A stretch of 64,000 nucleotides of DNA from contig WNNJ02000280.1 in the NCBI GenBank assembly GCA_012934845.2, positions 1-64,000 on the forward strand. The letters run 5' to 3'. This stretch comes from Pomphorhynchus laevis. Its lineage: Eukaryota > Acanthocephala > Palaeacanthocephala > Echinorhynchida > Pomphorhynchidae. The notes under the pieces were generated by a model. The model was given only the letters and a program-made list of their open reading frames with translations. It was not told the DNA's origin and made no database searches. The position numbers and the translations under genes are program-made. The number at the start of each line of letters is the position of its first letter. The stretch's first letter is position 1. Shown in pieces: positions 44,854-54,719 of this stretch.

Positions 44854-45449
44854 TATCAAGCAAATGAAGATTGAGAAAGGAACGGGTATGTAAAGTTACA
44901 AGGCGGAAAGCAATGAGAAGACGAATTTAAAGACGGCAATAAATAGTAGGCAAATTGAGAGAGGCATGTTGGGATGCATGATCAAAACTACGACGAAGGA
45001 TAATTCGGAAGTCTGCGTTGACGATGCTTTGCAGAGGAAGAAGAGTGGATTTAGGTGAGTTAGAAAATAGACTAAGACAATAATCAAGCCTTGAGAAACG
45101 AAGGGGAAATATTAGTCATTCCAGAAATGAAATTGATCAATCTACGAATTGTATCAAGCAAATGAAGATTGAGAAAGGAACGGGTATGTAAAGTTACAAG
45201 GCGGAAAGCAATGAGAAGACGAATTTAAAGACGGCAATAAATAGTAGGCAAATTGAGAGAGGCATGTTGGGATGCATGATCAAAACTACGACGAAGGATA
45301 ATTCGGAAGTCTGCGTTGACGATGCTTTGCAGAGGAAGAAGAGTGGATTTAGGTGAGTTAGAAAATAGACTAAGACAATAATCAAGCCTTGAGAAACAAA
45401 GGGGAAATATTAGTCATTCCAGAAATGAAATTGATCAATCTACGAATTG
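44854..45449 (-). repeat. 298-bp tandem duplication within an L2-like LINE RT fragment
   Basis: 44854..45151 and 45152..45449 are almost identical (one difference noticed, CGAAGG versus CAAAGG). On minus each encodes an L2-type ORF2 stretch: SPKSTLLPLQSIVNADFRII, SFDHASQHASLNLPTIY, IAFRLVTLHTRSFLNLHL. The LINE segment itself is broken. The duplication is recent. Confidence 0.85.
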
Positions 45450-45935
45450 CACGAAAGAGACCGGAGAAAGGCAAATTCGATATTAAATTGAATTACACGC
45501 AGGTTTAGTCAGATGTTAAAACAATTTCTAGTTATGTTTCCCGGGAGGTATAAGTACAAATATGTGCAGAGAAACAGTTACAGGTTGGAGGTGTGGATTT
45601 GTAGTAAGATTGACAACCAAAGTTTGCGAGTAATTGGGGACACGAGATTCAGTATCATTAGTTATGATCTTATCACGAACATAGCTCAATGTTGCGTCAC
45701 TAGTCATTAAAAATAAATTAATAAGGTTTCATAATTTGCAGTTCTAGTCCGAATCATTCTATGATTACATAGACATAGTGAATTGCCACGTAAGTTAGGC
45801 GTCGCTCTGAGATCCTATAATCCAGACAAAACATGTCTAGGGCTGTGGATGATCTGCCACGTCAATGATACTTAAAGAAAATATCATTGAGAAAAGGTAG
45901 GAAGGAAAGCTAATTTTGAAAGGAAGGACTGAATA
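45450..45935. other. Unassigned
   Basis: Possibly further minus-strand LINE relic (CTGTAACTGTTTCTCTGC-like wording near 45570), but no convincing motif. Confidence 0.3.
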
Positions 45936-45939
45936 CAAC

Positions 45940-46345
45940 AATTTTAACTTATTTCACTATTACATCCTGTCTATTGTTTCCTAACATTGACTATTGCCTC
46001 ATACTTATAAATCCTTTCTTCTCCATCTCCCCGCTTGTGAATTCACCTTGAATCCCCTTTTTCGCCTCCGCCATTTTGATCACATTTCCTTGCGCCTCTC
46101 TAAACTAACCTGTCTTCAACTATACGCATTATATTTCGTATCCTTTGTATAACTTTTCGACTCTTTTCTTCAAACTCACTTTCTTATTTTCATCTTCCTA
46201 AACTTACCGAATCCCACCTCACCTCAATAAATATTCGTTAATGTGACTCTCTTCTTCTCCGTAATTCTCTGAAATAAACTGCCTTCCGTCATCCTCTCAA
46301 CTGCCCATTTTCCATCCTTCAAGCACTATATCAGCTATTTTTGCC
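45940..46345 (+). pseudogene. L2-like LINE ORF2 C-terminal relic
   Basis: Several frames together resemble the L2 ORF2 end: IDYCLILINPF, FRLRHFDHISLRLSKL, then LFSVIL-NKLPSVILSTAHFPSFKHY. Full of stops. Separate from the LINE that follows. Confidence 0.6.
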
Positions 46346-46354
46346 CCTTAATAA

Positions 46355-47070
46355 TTGATTCAATTATTCATACACAACATTTCTGTTCATAGAGACCTAG
46401 GGATTATTTTGAATAACGACCTTAAAACACGACCGAATACCGATTATATCTACGGTAAAGCCATGAAGGCCTTGTATTGCATTAAGAACACATTTAGTAA
46501 GCTGCATCCAAAATTATTTAAGCATCTCTACTGTGCGTTAGTCCGTCCGCATGTGGAATACTGCATCGCATCAACTTTTCCATCCACCAAGGCTGAGATG
46601 AAAAGACCGAGTCGATTCTACGTAGAGGAACCAAACTTTGCATTACATCTCTTTATTCTTACAATGAGCGCCTAGCTTGCTTAAAAATGCCTTCAACGGC
46701 CCAGAGGCTACTATATTTAGATCTTGTAGTGATGTGGCATTTGGTTCGTGGAAAAGAGGGGTTCCCATCCAATTCGATAAAATTGAGAAATTTGCGTCGC
46801 AGAGGTTACTCCCTTACGTTATTTAAATTCCCCCATGGCAAAATAAGGAGTGTGAGTAGGCTTTCCCACCGCGCATTGAGTGTTTGGAATTCGCTGCCTG
46901 AAGACGTCGTCAATGCTACTAGCAATAGACACTTCAAGAAGATGCTGCTGAAGTGGATTGTGAACTCTAATTTGGATTCGTGGATGTATTTTAATTGATA
47001 TTTTAAAATGTAATTTGTGAACAGTTGAAACAGCCATTTGCGGCTAGTAACTTGTACACTATAATAATAA
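46355..47070 (+). pseudogene. CR1-like LINE ORF2 C-terminal fragment and 3' tail
   Basis: VHRDLGIILNNDLKTRP, AMKALYCIKNTFSKLHPKLFKHLY and ALVRPHVEYCIAS form the post-catalytic block of CR1/Jockey-group ORF2 proteins (DLGV...LVRPHLEY). After a frame break come MPSTAQRLLYLDLVVMWHLV, SHRALSVWNSLPEDVVNATS and HFKKMLLKW, stop at 46998. The 3' tail contains ACAGCCATTTGCGGCT, which also ends the copy at 58305..59225 and can form an AGCC/GGCT hairpin, followed by TAATAATAATA. Confidence 0.8.
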
Positions 47071-47079
47071 TATATCCAC

Positions 47080-47540
47080 TTAAAAATCCATTCCAAGGAT
47101 CGATTCAGAGCATAAATCCTCGAGTATGTAGAAAGTTATGTTCGGATAAGACCGATTCTTGTACACAATCGAAAGAGTTGCTCGTCCTTGGGAAAACGTC
47201 TTGAATTGTTTCGAAGCCATACTTATCAGAGTTTTATCGAATTGAAACGACAACTTCAATCTTCTGACAGTCTCAGTCGCATAAAGTTATTGCAACTACC
47301 TGTGTCGAAGAGGCATTCGACCGCGGTCTCGAATCACTATGCGATCGACTATTTTTAATGTACATTTAGTGAACGCTATTGTAGACAGAGTATCAGAGTT
47401 GCCGAATTTTGCGAAGCGGCAGGATCTAGCAAAATGGCCGACCTTTCGACATTTCCGGCAGACTGAGTTCTTCGCTGGACAATTCTCACGTCAATGACCC
47501 TCCGCAGAAAAAACACTTCAAATTAAATCTAAGAGCGGCA
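47080..47540 (-). mobile_element. Ty3/Gypsy-like LTR retrotransposon fossil (gag knuckle and protease region)
   Basis: A minus-strand remnant with CCHC-type zinc-knuckle wording (CRKCRKVGHFARSC) followed by an aspartic-protease-like region that ends with an ILGMDF-type motif. Family call: probably Ty3/Gypsy. It is old and broken, with no LTRs or pol enzymes beyond the protease visible. The CR1-like LINE tail abuts its end. Confidence 0.55.
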
Positions 47541-47569
47541 ACTATGTGATCGTTGTTTTTATTTAGTTT

Positions 47570-47755
47570 CCCAACTGGCTAACTATGGAAAGCCGCATTC
47601 TATTACTTATCCTTTGCTCTCCCACTCCCCACACATTAAAATCAGCTATTGGCATTGATCATACTTTTTTATTTTTCAGTTCTTATTTTTGTAACTGTAA
47701 ATTTGTAATGTAGTGGACCTGTAAGTGGATGTACAGCCCCTTTAATAATAAACCT
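47570..47755 (+). repeat. LINE 3' end fragment
   Basis: CTCCCACTCCCCACACATTA, then TGTAACTGTAAATTTGTAAT, GTGGACCTGTAAGTGG, and CCTTTAATAATAAA. The layout is that of an L2/CR1-type 3' UTR but diverged from the main family. Confidence 0.4.
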
Positions 47756-47964
47756 CTACGGTAACAATCATAAAAGGTTGTAAGGGCGTGTCTGTTTTCC
47801 CTCAATTTTGAAAGGATTGTAATCTTGAAATTACATTATCAAAATATTATTAAGGACATGCCGGTTTTCCCTTCAATCACTAGTGAATTTATACAAATTA
47901 TTCAGTCATTAGTAAGCCGTAATTACATCAAATTATACCCTAAATTAGCTCGATTAATATCTTG

Positions 47965-48022
47965 TGAATTTGTAAGCGGGTGGACTTGTAAGCGTGCAGT
48001 TGGCAGGCATTTGCCACGTTAA
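47965..48022 (+). repeat. L2-like LINE 3' tail fragment
   Basis: GACTTGTAAGCGTGCAGTTGG, CAGGCATTTGCCACGTTAAA: only the terminal stem-loop and tail remain. Confidence 0.7.
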
Positions 48023-48029
48023 ACTATTA

Positions 48030-48535
48030 TTCTTATTTTTTTCACAAATGCTGATGTTATTCATCATCTCTATGGGATGGTTAACCAATTGCATTATGAC
48101 TACACAAATGTTAATTCATTATTTTATCGTCACTAAGTCACATACAGACAGTCATCCCGACCACGGATCAGATTTTTTAAATTCACATTTAAGTCACTTT
48201 CCAATTTAGTTCAAAGTTAGAAATTCAATTCCACATTGCACTTATCTCGACATTTTGTGTTGTCGCAACTACATGGGATAAAATAAGGATGTACGAGTTC
48301 GCTATAGCTGGGAAAGCGATACGACTTAGATACAGGAATTTATATCCCTATTCAAGTGTTGGCAATGATATGACGTACTCTGAGTCGATCGCGAAATTCG
48401 GAAGAACTTGCACAAAAACAAAGATTTGTTCACGTCTCTAACAGTGTGATGACTTCGTTCTATTTTCAGCTGAATCAACTAAATCACATTTCGCTATAGA
48501 TAATCATGTCTCAATTTGCTACTAACATTAAATAC
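48030..48535. other. Unassigned
   Basis: More even base composition than the left half of the window, with no motif recognised. Confidence 0.4.
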
Positions 48536-48616
48536 TTGAAATTATTAAAATCGAAATGATAAGAGGTAGAAAGTTTCTCCCTCTTGCCCCGCAAGAGGTA
48601 GAAAATTTATTAAATT

Positions 48617-48640
48617 TTCGATTCCAGTTTGTAATCATCG
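48617..48640 (-). ncRNA. Hammerhead-like motif (left, minus), drifted
   Basis: On minus: ACGATGA, then TTACAAACTGGAATC, GAAA. It lacks three bases compared with the right copy. Confidence 0.4.
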
Positions 48641-48715
48641 TAAGAAATTGTAAGTAGTTAAAATTAAGAACTTTTTAAGCCGCCTAAAAAGTTCTTGATT
48701 TTAACTAACAATTTC

Positions 48716-48755
48716 TGATGATGATTACAAACTGGAATCGAAAATTTAATAAATG
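48716..48755 (+). ncRNA. Hammerhead-like motif (right, plus)
   Basis: CTGATGA (48716..48722), 17 nt including GATT...AATC stem II, GAAA (48740..48743), then ATTTAATAAAT, which can form stem III-like pairing. Confidence 0.5.
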
Positions 48756-48899
48756 TTCTACCTCTTGCGGGGCGTCTTGCCATTTCGATTTTGATAATTT
48801 AGCAGTGACCCCGAGCACCTTCCGTTTCAATTAACTTGAAATTATAATTATAATTTTATTTTCTGCAAATTTTCAAGCAAGTGTTTTCTAATATACTAT

Positions 48900-51075
48900 G
48901 TTACTAACATTAAGTGCGAAATCTCATTCAACAACTTTAAGTGTACACCACATCGACGAATCCACGAAGGACATAACAAAGTCTACAAGGCAGACTACAA
49001 AGATAAGCAGCAAAGTAAGCCCAGATTCGCGACAAAAACATCAACCGCCGCCGGATCGTCATACCCACATATGATAAGTGACCCGCATCTTTCCGAGTCT
49101 GTGCCTCCTCAGTCTGACGCTACCAACTCCACTCAACCTGTCCCTGTCGAGTGGGAATGTCCAATTTGCAAAATTTCTTGCATGATCACCAAATTTGGAA
49201 AATTTCGGGTTCACGGGGCCCTTCGTTCCAGGTGTGAGGGATCTGGTCGTACACTTTCTCCATTACAACATCAACAAACTGAAAATAGCTCAGCTCTTCA
49301 TGTCATAAAATTGAACTGTATACCTACCTTAGATCAGATGTCCTAGCATCTCCCTCAATCGGTTTGAAAAGAATACCGAAGGGCGCTAGATACCATACAG
49401 CTAAGGCATTTACCCGCCTCTTAAATGACTGTGCGGATGAGAACAGTCCAACAAGCTGGCTTCGGTTGTTCACTTTCTCTAGACTCATGCTTACATCAGG
49501 TGAATCATCCGGGCGATTCCTTACATCTATCATCAAGGACAGAATTTTAAAATTTGATGATAGCTTCCTTAAGATTACCCAACAATCGGACCCCTGTATA
49601 CCAATAAAAAATAATGCCCATTCAAAGGCTCCGAAATCAAAAACCTTGTGCGAACGAGTTTATCAAGTTTGCAGACTATGATTTTAGTGGGGCTGCACGG
49701 CTACTCACATCATCTGACTCCTTTGCTGACAATATATAGAGAGAGTTCCTTTCGGTCCCTTAGGGAAATGCACCCTTCACTCAAGAGTTAGTTTCATTCC
49801 TCAAAACTATCCTGTGTTGATGGCCTTCGCCCTCAACACTTGAATGACATGATGTCCTATAGCGCTGGTGATGCAGTTCCGTCTCTGGAACTCGCTCTAT
49901 CTCGTGTAATCGGTGGTTTTATCAATGGCAATCTCGTCGCGGAAGATGTGCAACTGTTCTTTTCGGCGTCCTTATGTGCACTCAATAAAAAGATGGCGGG
50001 ATTCGCCCAATCGCAATTGAAAGCACACTCCGTCGCATTGCTGCCAAGATATTGTGTATAAGGATATCACAAAAAGTAGCTGATCACCTCCGTTCATACC
50101 AACTAGGGTGTTGTACACCATGCGGAGCAGAAGCGATTGTTCACGCAGTCCGATCATTCATAATAAACTGCTAACATCCCACAGTTGTTCTCAAAATAAA
50201 CTTTCGAAATGCTGTTAACACCATAAATCGCGGTGTTTTTCTCGAAGCAGTAAAAGAACACGTCCCAGAAGCATTTTCATATTTTCATTATGCCTACGGC
50301 TCTCAGACACCTGTGGTTTTTGAAGATAGAATCATTTGGTCAAAAACAGGCGTTAAACAGGGCGATCCCCTTGGTCCAATTGGTTTTGCTCTAGCAGTAA
50401 ATCCTATTTCGCACTCCCTTCAATTCACCTTTAACGTGTGGTACTTGGACGACGCAACGCTTGGAGGAGATTCATCTGATGTGCTGCACGATTTGGAGAC
50501 GATTTTCGCATCAGCTAACCGAATAGATCTGGAGCTCAATGCAGGCAAATGTGAGCTCATGTTCCTAAATATAGGGGAACATGAAATCGAACAGATGACT
50601 ACTACCTTTGTCTTTGAAGAGAATTCACCGAAAGATTTGCTCAGAGCAAGGAGCAATTGGTATTAATGTGCACTAGGGTTTGCGAGCTTCGTGCTCACGA
50701 GGCACTTTTCCTTGTAAAGAACTGCCTTTATATGCACAGACTGCTTTATAAGTCCGTACAACTCTTTGCTTCAACATGTACACGGAACTTTATAAGCTCG
50801 ATGGTATACTGAAAAAATATTTATCCCACATCACAAATTGCGCGAGAACGAACGATTTTTGGCGTCGAGCTTCCCGTGCCGTTCGGTGGTTTGGGGATCC
50901 GCAGTTCAGCAGACATGGCTCTTTCGGCTTTTTTATCGTCTGTAGTGGCAACAAATAACTGCGTCAACACTCTTTTGAATAACTCTACACATTGCCCACA
51001 TTTTGACGCTGGCTACTCAACTTCGTTGGCCAAGACGGGTATCAGTGAGGCACCGACTAATAGCCATAAACAATC
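48900..51075 (+). pseudogene. LINE of a third type: zinc finger plus reverse transcriptase, broken
   Basis: In order: a C2HC finger (WECPICK...FRVHGALRSRCEGSG, 49149..49245); a pre-RT helical domain (RIPKGARYHTAKAFTRLLNDC, 49367..); KDGGIRPIAIESTLRRIAAK (RT fingers, about 49988..50050); QLGCCTPCGAEAIVHAVRS; a motif A relic with KINFRNAVNTINR (50190..50235); VKQGDPLGP (motif B, 50345..); FNVWYLDDATLGGD (motif C, YLDD); LELNAGKCELMF; and finally LPVPFGGLGIRSSADMALSAF (50865..50940). The GIRPI, CGAEA and WYLDDATLGG blocks mark an RT family different from the L2 and CR1 copies here. I cannot name its clade with certainty and saw no endonuclease. It has several frameshifts and stops and is cut at about 51075 by a minus-strand LINE. 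Confidence 0.75.
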
Positions 51076-51097
51076 CGCTTCAATTGTAGGCTCGGGA

Positions 51098-53130
51098 GTG
51101 AAAGTGAAAAGAATGAAGAATTGAGTATTGTATTTTCTCTTTAAGAAAAGAGAAAATAAAAAGGGCATGTGGGTAGAAGGGAAAGTAAATTAGATAGCTT
51201 GGATTGCAAATAATAGGAAAATTAATCAGGATTTATGTTGCAAAGGATAGATGATCGTAAAATAATTAAAAAGATATGTATTAACTTGCTTAAGAACGAG
51301 ACGCTCAAGGAGTTTAGAGAGAGTTGGGAGAAGTGAAATAGGACGGTACGAAGATGGTAGTGAGGAGTCGAGAGATTGCTTTTTGATGAGAGGACGAACA
51401 GTGGCGCATTTCCAGATGGAAGGAAATGTACAGCTACGGATGGACGAGTTGAACAATGTGGTTAGGAAGGGTAAGATAAAGGAGCAGATATTTTTAAGCA
51501 AGTGAGTGGGAATTGGGTCAGAAGTAGAGGTTTTATTAGGTAATGACAGCAGAACCGAAGAAACTTCATCAGATGAAACGGGAAGAAGGTGGAATAGCTC
51601 TGGGAGGGAAGTATTTAAAGAGAAGAGTGGGTACAAGGAGACTATGGGTAGTAGGGAAAGTAAATTAGATAGCTTAGTTTGTAGATAAGAAGAAAATTCA
51701 TCAGGATTTATATTACAAGAAGTAGATGATCGTGAAAGAATCGAGTTTAAGATTTTCCAATGAGATTTTGAATTGGAAGAGTACTCGAGTTAATTTCGCC
51801 AATAGAGAGTACGTTTAGTACGCATAAGAGTGAGATGTGAACGGCGTAGAGAAAGATAGGAAGCATGAAAATTTGAAGCAAGTGACTTTGAAGAATGCTT
51901 AAGAAAGTGATTAAACACGAAAAGGGTGACGAAGTCGACCCTTAGAAGGACTACAGTCGGAATTGAACCAGGGAGCATGGCGCAAGCGCTGAAAATGTAT
52001 GGGTAGAATAGGCAGAAGGTTATTAAGGATGTTCGTAAGTTCAGAATCAAACAGAACGCAGAGATCATCGGGAGAAAGATAGTTAAGTGGAAGTGAAAAG
52101 AGTGAAGAATTGAGTAAGGCTGCGCAGAGAATAGAGATATCGAGAAGTTTCCAGGATCGACTTGGAATAGCTAATGTTGGATGCGGAGAAAGAGGATGGA
52201 GACGAGTAAGAGTAAGAGTGACAAGGAAATAACCGGAAAAACAAGGATTTGTAATTGACAAGGAGGTATAGTCACTAAAGCAGTTGGGAACAACAATGAT
52301 GTCGAGAGCATCGCCGAGAATATGAGTGTGGGTTAAAAGTAATTTATAGTTAAAATCATAAAAAATATTGGTTAGAGTGATAGAGTCAGAGTCAACTGGA
52401 CGTTCAAGACGAATTTTTAAGTCACCGATAACAAAATAAGAAGTATAAGACAATGAACAGTCACAAAGAAGATCTGCAAAGTCGTTAAATAACACACGTG
52501 AGGGGGCAGCTGAGCCTAAGCGGCATACAATCACAAGTTACATCGGGAAAAGAGTTGATAATCTGCATATGAGTAATTCGAACGAAGTGTAACGGATGAT
52601 AGAGTTAATTTTACGTAGAGATGTTGGGTGACGAGCAATGGCAACAATACCGCCATGGTTAGAAGCAGTAAATATGGGAGAGACAATTAGACGAGCTGAT
52701 TTCATTAGAGAACCATAGTGCCATAGATGACGAATAGCGGGATCGTCATAGCCAGAGTGTCAGGATTCGGTAATGCAGAAAATATCGAGAGATAATTGAT
52801 CGAAGATATCAAGGAGCAGATCAGCTTTATGAAGACTGTAGCTAGTGTTAACAATAACACCTCTAGCAGTCTTAAACAGTTCAGATCCTTAATCAGCAAG
52901 ACACTGATATGCGATATAACATTGACACATTCTTTTATGTAAACGTGGCATATTCCTAAGTGCATCACGTTTACCTAATCGAAACAAGTCAACGAGATTC
53001 ACATGTTTGACAATGTCTATATTGGATGAACCAAGTACCTGTGACAATATGAATTGGACGTTCTTGTACACTCTGGACGACGTTCTTGTACACATTGGAC
53101 GTTCAATACACTCTGGACGTTCTTGTTAGA
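51098..53130 (-). pseudogene. L2-like LINE, second subfamily: endonuclease and RT N-terminus
   Basis: On minus from the right: ORF2 start with NTSYSLHKADLLLDIFDQL and LDIFCITES-HSGYDD (about 52860..52740); GGIVAIARHP; the endonuclease core GDLKIRLERPVDSDSITL, THILGDALDI, GYFLVTLTLTRL (52440..52190); a linker with RLRHAPWFNSDC; then the RT fingers PVSSDEVSSVLLSLPNKTST, SSYRPISLLPTLSKLLERL (51590..51300). It ends before the catalytic motifs. Sequences at 51170..51255 and 51098..51125 repeat pieces of 51650..51735 and 52090..52120, so the 3' edge is rearranged. Several breaks. Not functional. Confidence 0.75.
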
Positions 53131-53159
53131 CGTACTTGCGCGCTCTTAAATAAAGTTTA

Positions 53160-53590
53160 TTTTACATGGGCCAGGATAATATATTTACATCTATCAGCAA
53201 CTCGTTTTCTAAGCAAAAATTGATTGTACCCTATGTTATTCTCATTAGTTCGTGGTTTGAGATCGTCGCGTGTCACTGAGAATCGTCAATGTTTACTCAT
53301 GCTAGACATTTGGGTTTTCTCTTTGATAGTGTCATTATCAAACAGATGACGATTTTCACCGCATTGTGTAACAGCGCCACCAAATAAATACGACATATAC
53401 TGAATCTCTACTGGCTTAGGTAGCGAACTCATATCCCTACTACATATTCACTCGGATCTGTCGACAGTTGATGAATCACTGGAACATCCTTGGTGACACG
53501 ATTACCCCCTAAGTAGAAAGTCGTGGGTTAAAAGATTATTGTTATAACTACTTACAACTTATCGAAAGTCTGAAAGTCTCAGTCTTACGA
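53160..53590. other. Unassigned
   Basis: No confident homology. The composition is coding-like in places, but I recognise no motif on either strand. Confidence 0.35.
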
Positions 53591-53663
53591 ATTATCGATT
53601 TTATCAAATTATCGAAACAACCGAAATATCAACGAACGATATTCATCAACGGACGAATTAACA

Positions 53664-54660
53664 ATGCCTAAAACAACGACACAGTTTTTATGTGGTTTCT
53701 GCACGGCTGCTAAATTAGCATTACTATTCAACGTCAACTCAAAAAATCGGCACCAGTGGTATTATCGCCTTTAATCCGGAACAACCAGTCTCATGATTTG
53801 TCAGCAGAATAGGATGCGCCCGCTTGTATCTGCTTAGATACAGTTGTACCTACACCCTCCCGTTGTTTCCGCAAACTCTCGCATAAGTACATATCAAAAC
53901 CCAACACGTCCACTCAAACTACCCCCATCGTTTCCAATCTCCTTTCTCCACCCACTGATCCTGTAACCATATACACTTCCTATCCCATGTCATATTCACT
54001 TCTCGACACCCCCATCCCTTCCGTTTCGTTTCTCAATAATCTACATCCATAAATCAAAATAACGTCCACCAACCTCCACGATCTTTCCACTCATAATCCT
54101 AACGCACATCGCTTGCCACCATCTATATTATCTTTATCCTCTATGTCTCCCGCCGTCAAACCAACTCCCTCCATATCCTCAACTGCCAGCTCTCCTATCG
54201 TGATCTCACCCACTGACGTCATTCTTCCTCCTTTACGGAAACGCTTTCATTCTCGCGATCGTTGCGTCATCGTCACTAATATCACTTCTACCACCTCATT
54301 ATATCCACAAGCACGTATCGACCACGATGTTTCCGCCTTCAGATCCATCATCTCGTCTCTTGTTCCTGTGGATAAACCATTCTTTTTCAACGACATCTCT
54401 CCTGTTGCATTCATTCGCCTAAACAAATCTTCTCAATCTAATCCTTCTAAGCCCCCTCTCCTAAAAAGTGTTTTCAAGCATCACTCTCACGCGTCCTCTG
54501 CCCTCTCTCAACGATTTAAACTTATGTCATCTTCAACCACTTGAATTTTTTCCGATCGCACTCCTTCTGAAAATGCTACACTCTCTTCTGCCCGCATCGA
54601 CAAACGCCGTCGCGAGGATCTCTCCATCCGAAACATCGACGGAAATTTTTAAGTTCTCCA
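53664..54660 (+). pseudogene. L2-like LINE ORF1
   Basis: Begins MPKTTTQFLCGFCTAAKL, with a Cys pair. After a broken stretch comes a Pro/Ser-rich region (SPAVKPTPSISSTASSP), then the conserved part: RDRCVIVTNIT, ARIDHDVSAFRSIISSLVPV, NDISPVAFIRLNKSSQSNPS, FKHHSHASSALSQRFKLMSS, and SSARIDKRRREDLSIRNIDG. The order (RNA-binding-like domain, then an R-rich ...IDKRRRE...L-x-IRNIDG end) is that of CR1/L2 ORF1 proteins, which bind the element's RNA. The longest clean stretch is 54113..54544. Stops interrupt the frame near 54540. Confidence 0.65.
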
Positions 54661-54719
54661 CACCCGTCCCAAAATTCGATGGCGCTCCATCTCCCCAATG
54701 TGTCTTCTCTGCTAGACCC

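Larger units (their letters stand above)
48540..48800. repeat. Near-perfect inverted repeat with divergent hammerhead-like pair
   Basis: Left arm about 48541..48683, right arm about 48685..48795, almost no loop (centre TTTTTAAGCCGCCTAAAAA). The arms share CCGCAAGAGGTAGAA, TTTATTAAATTTTCGATTCC and AAGAACTTTTTA. A transcript would be one long hairpin of about 100 bp. Confidence 0.8.
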
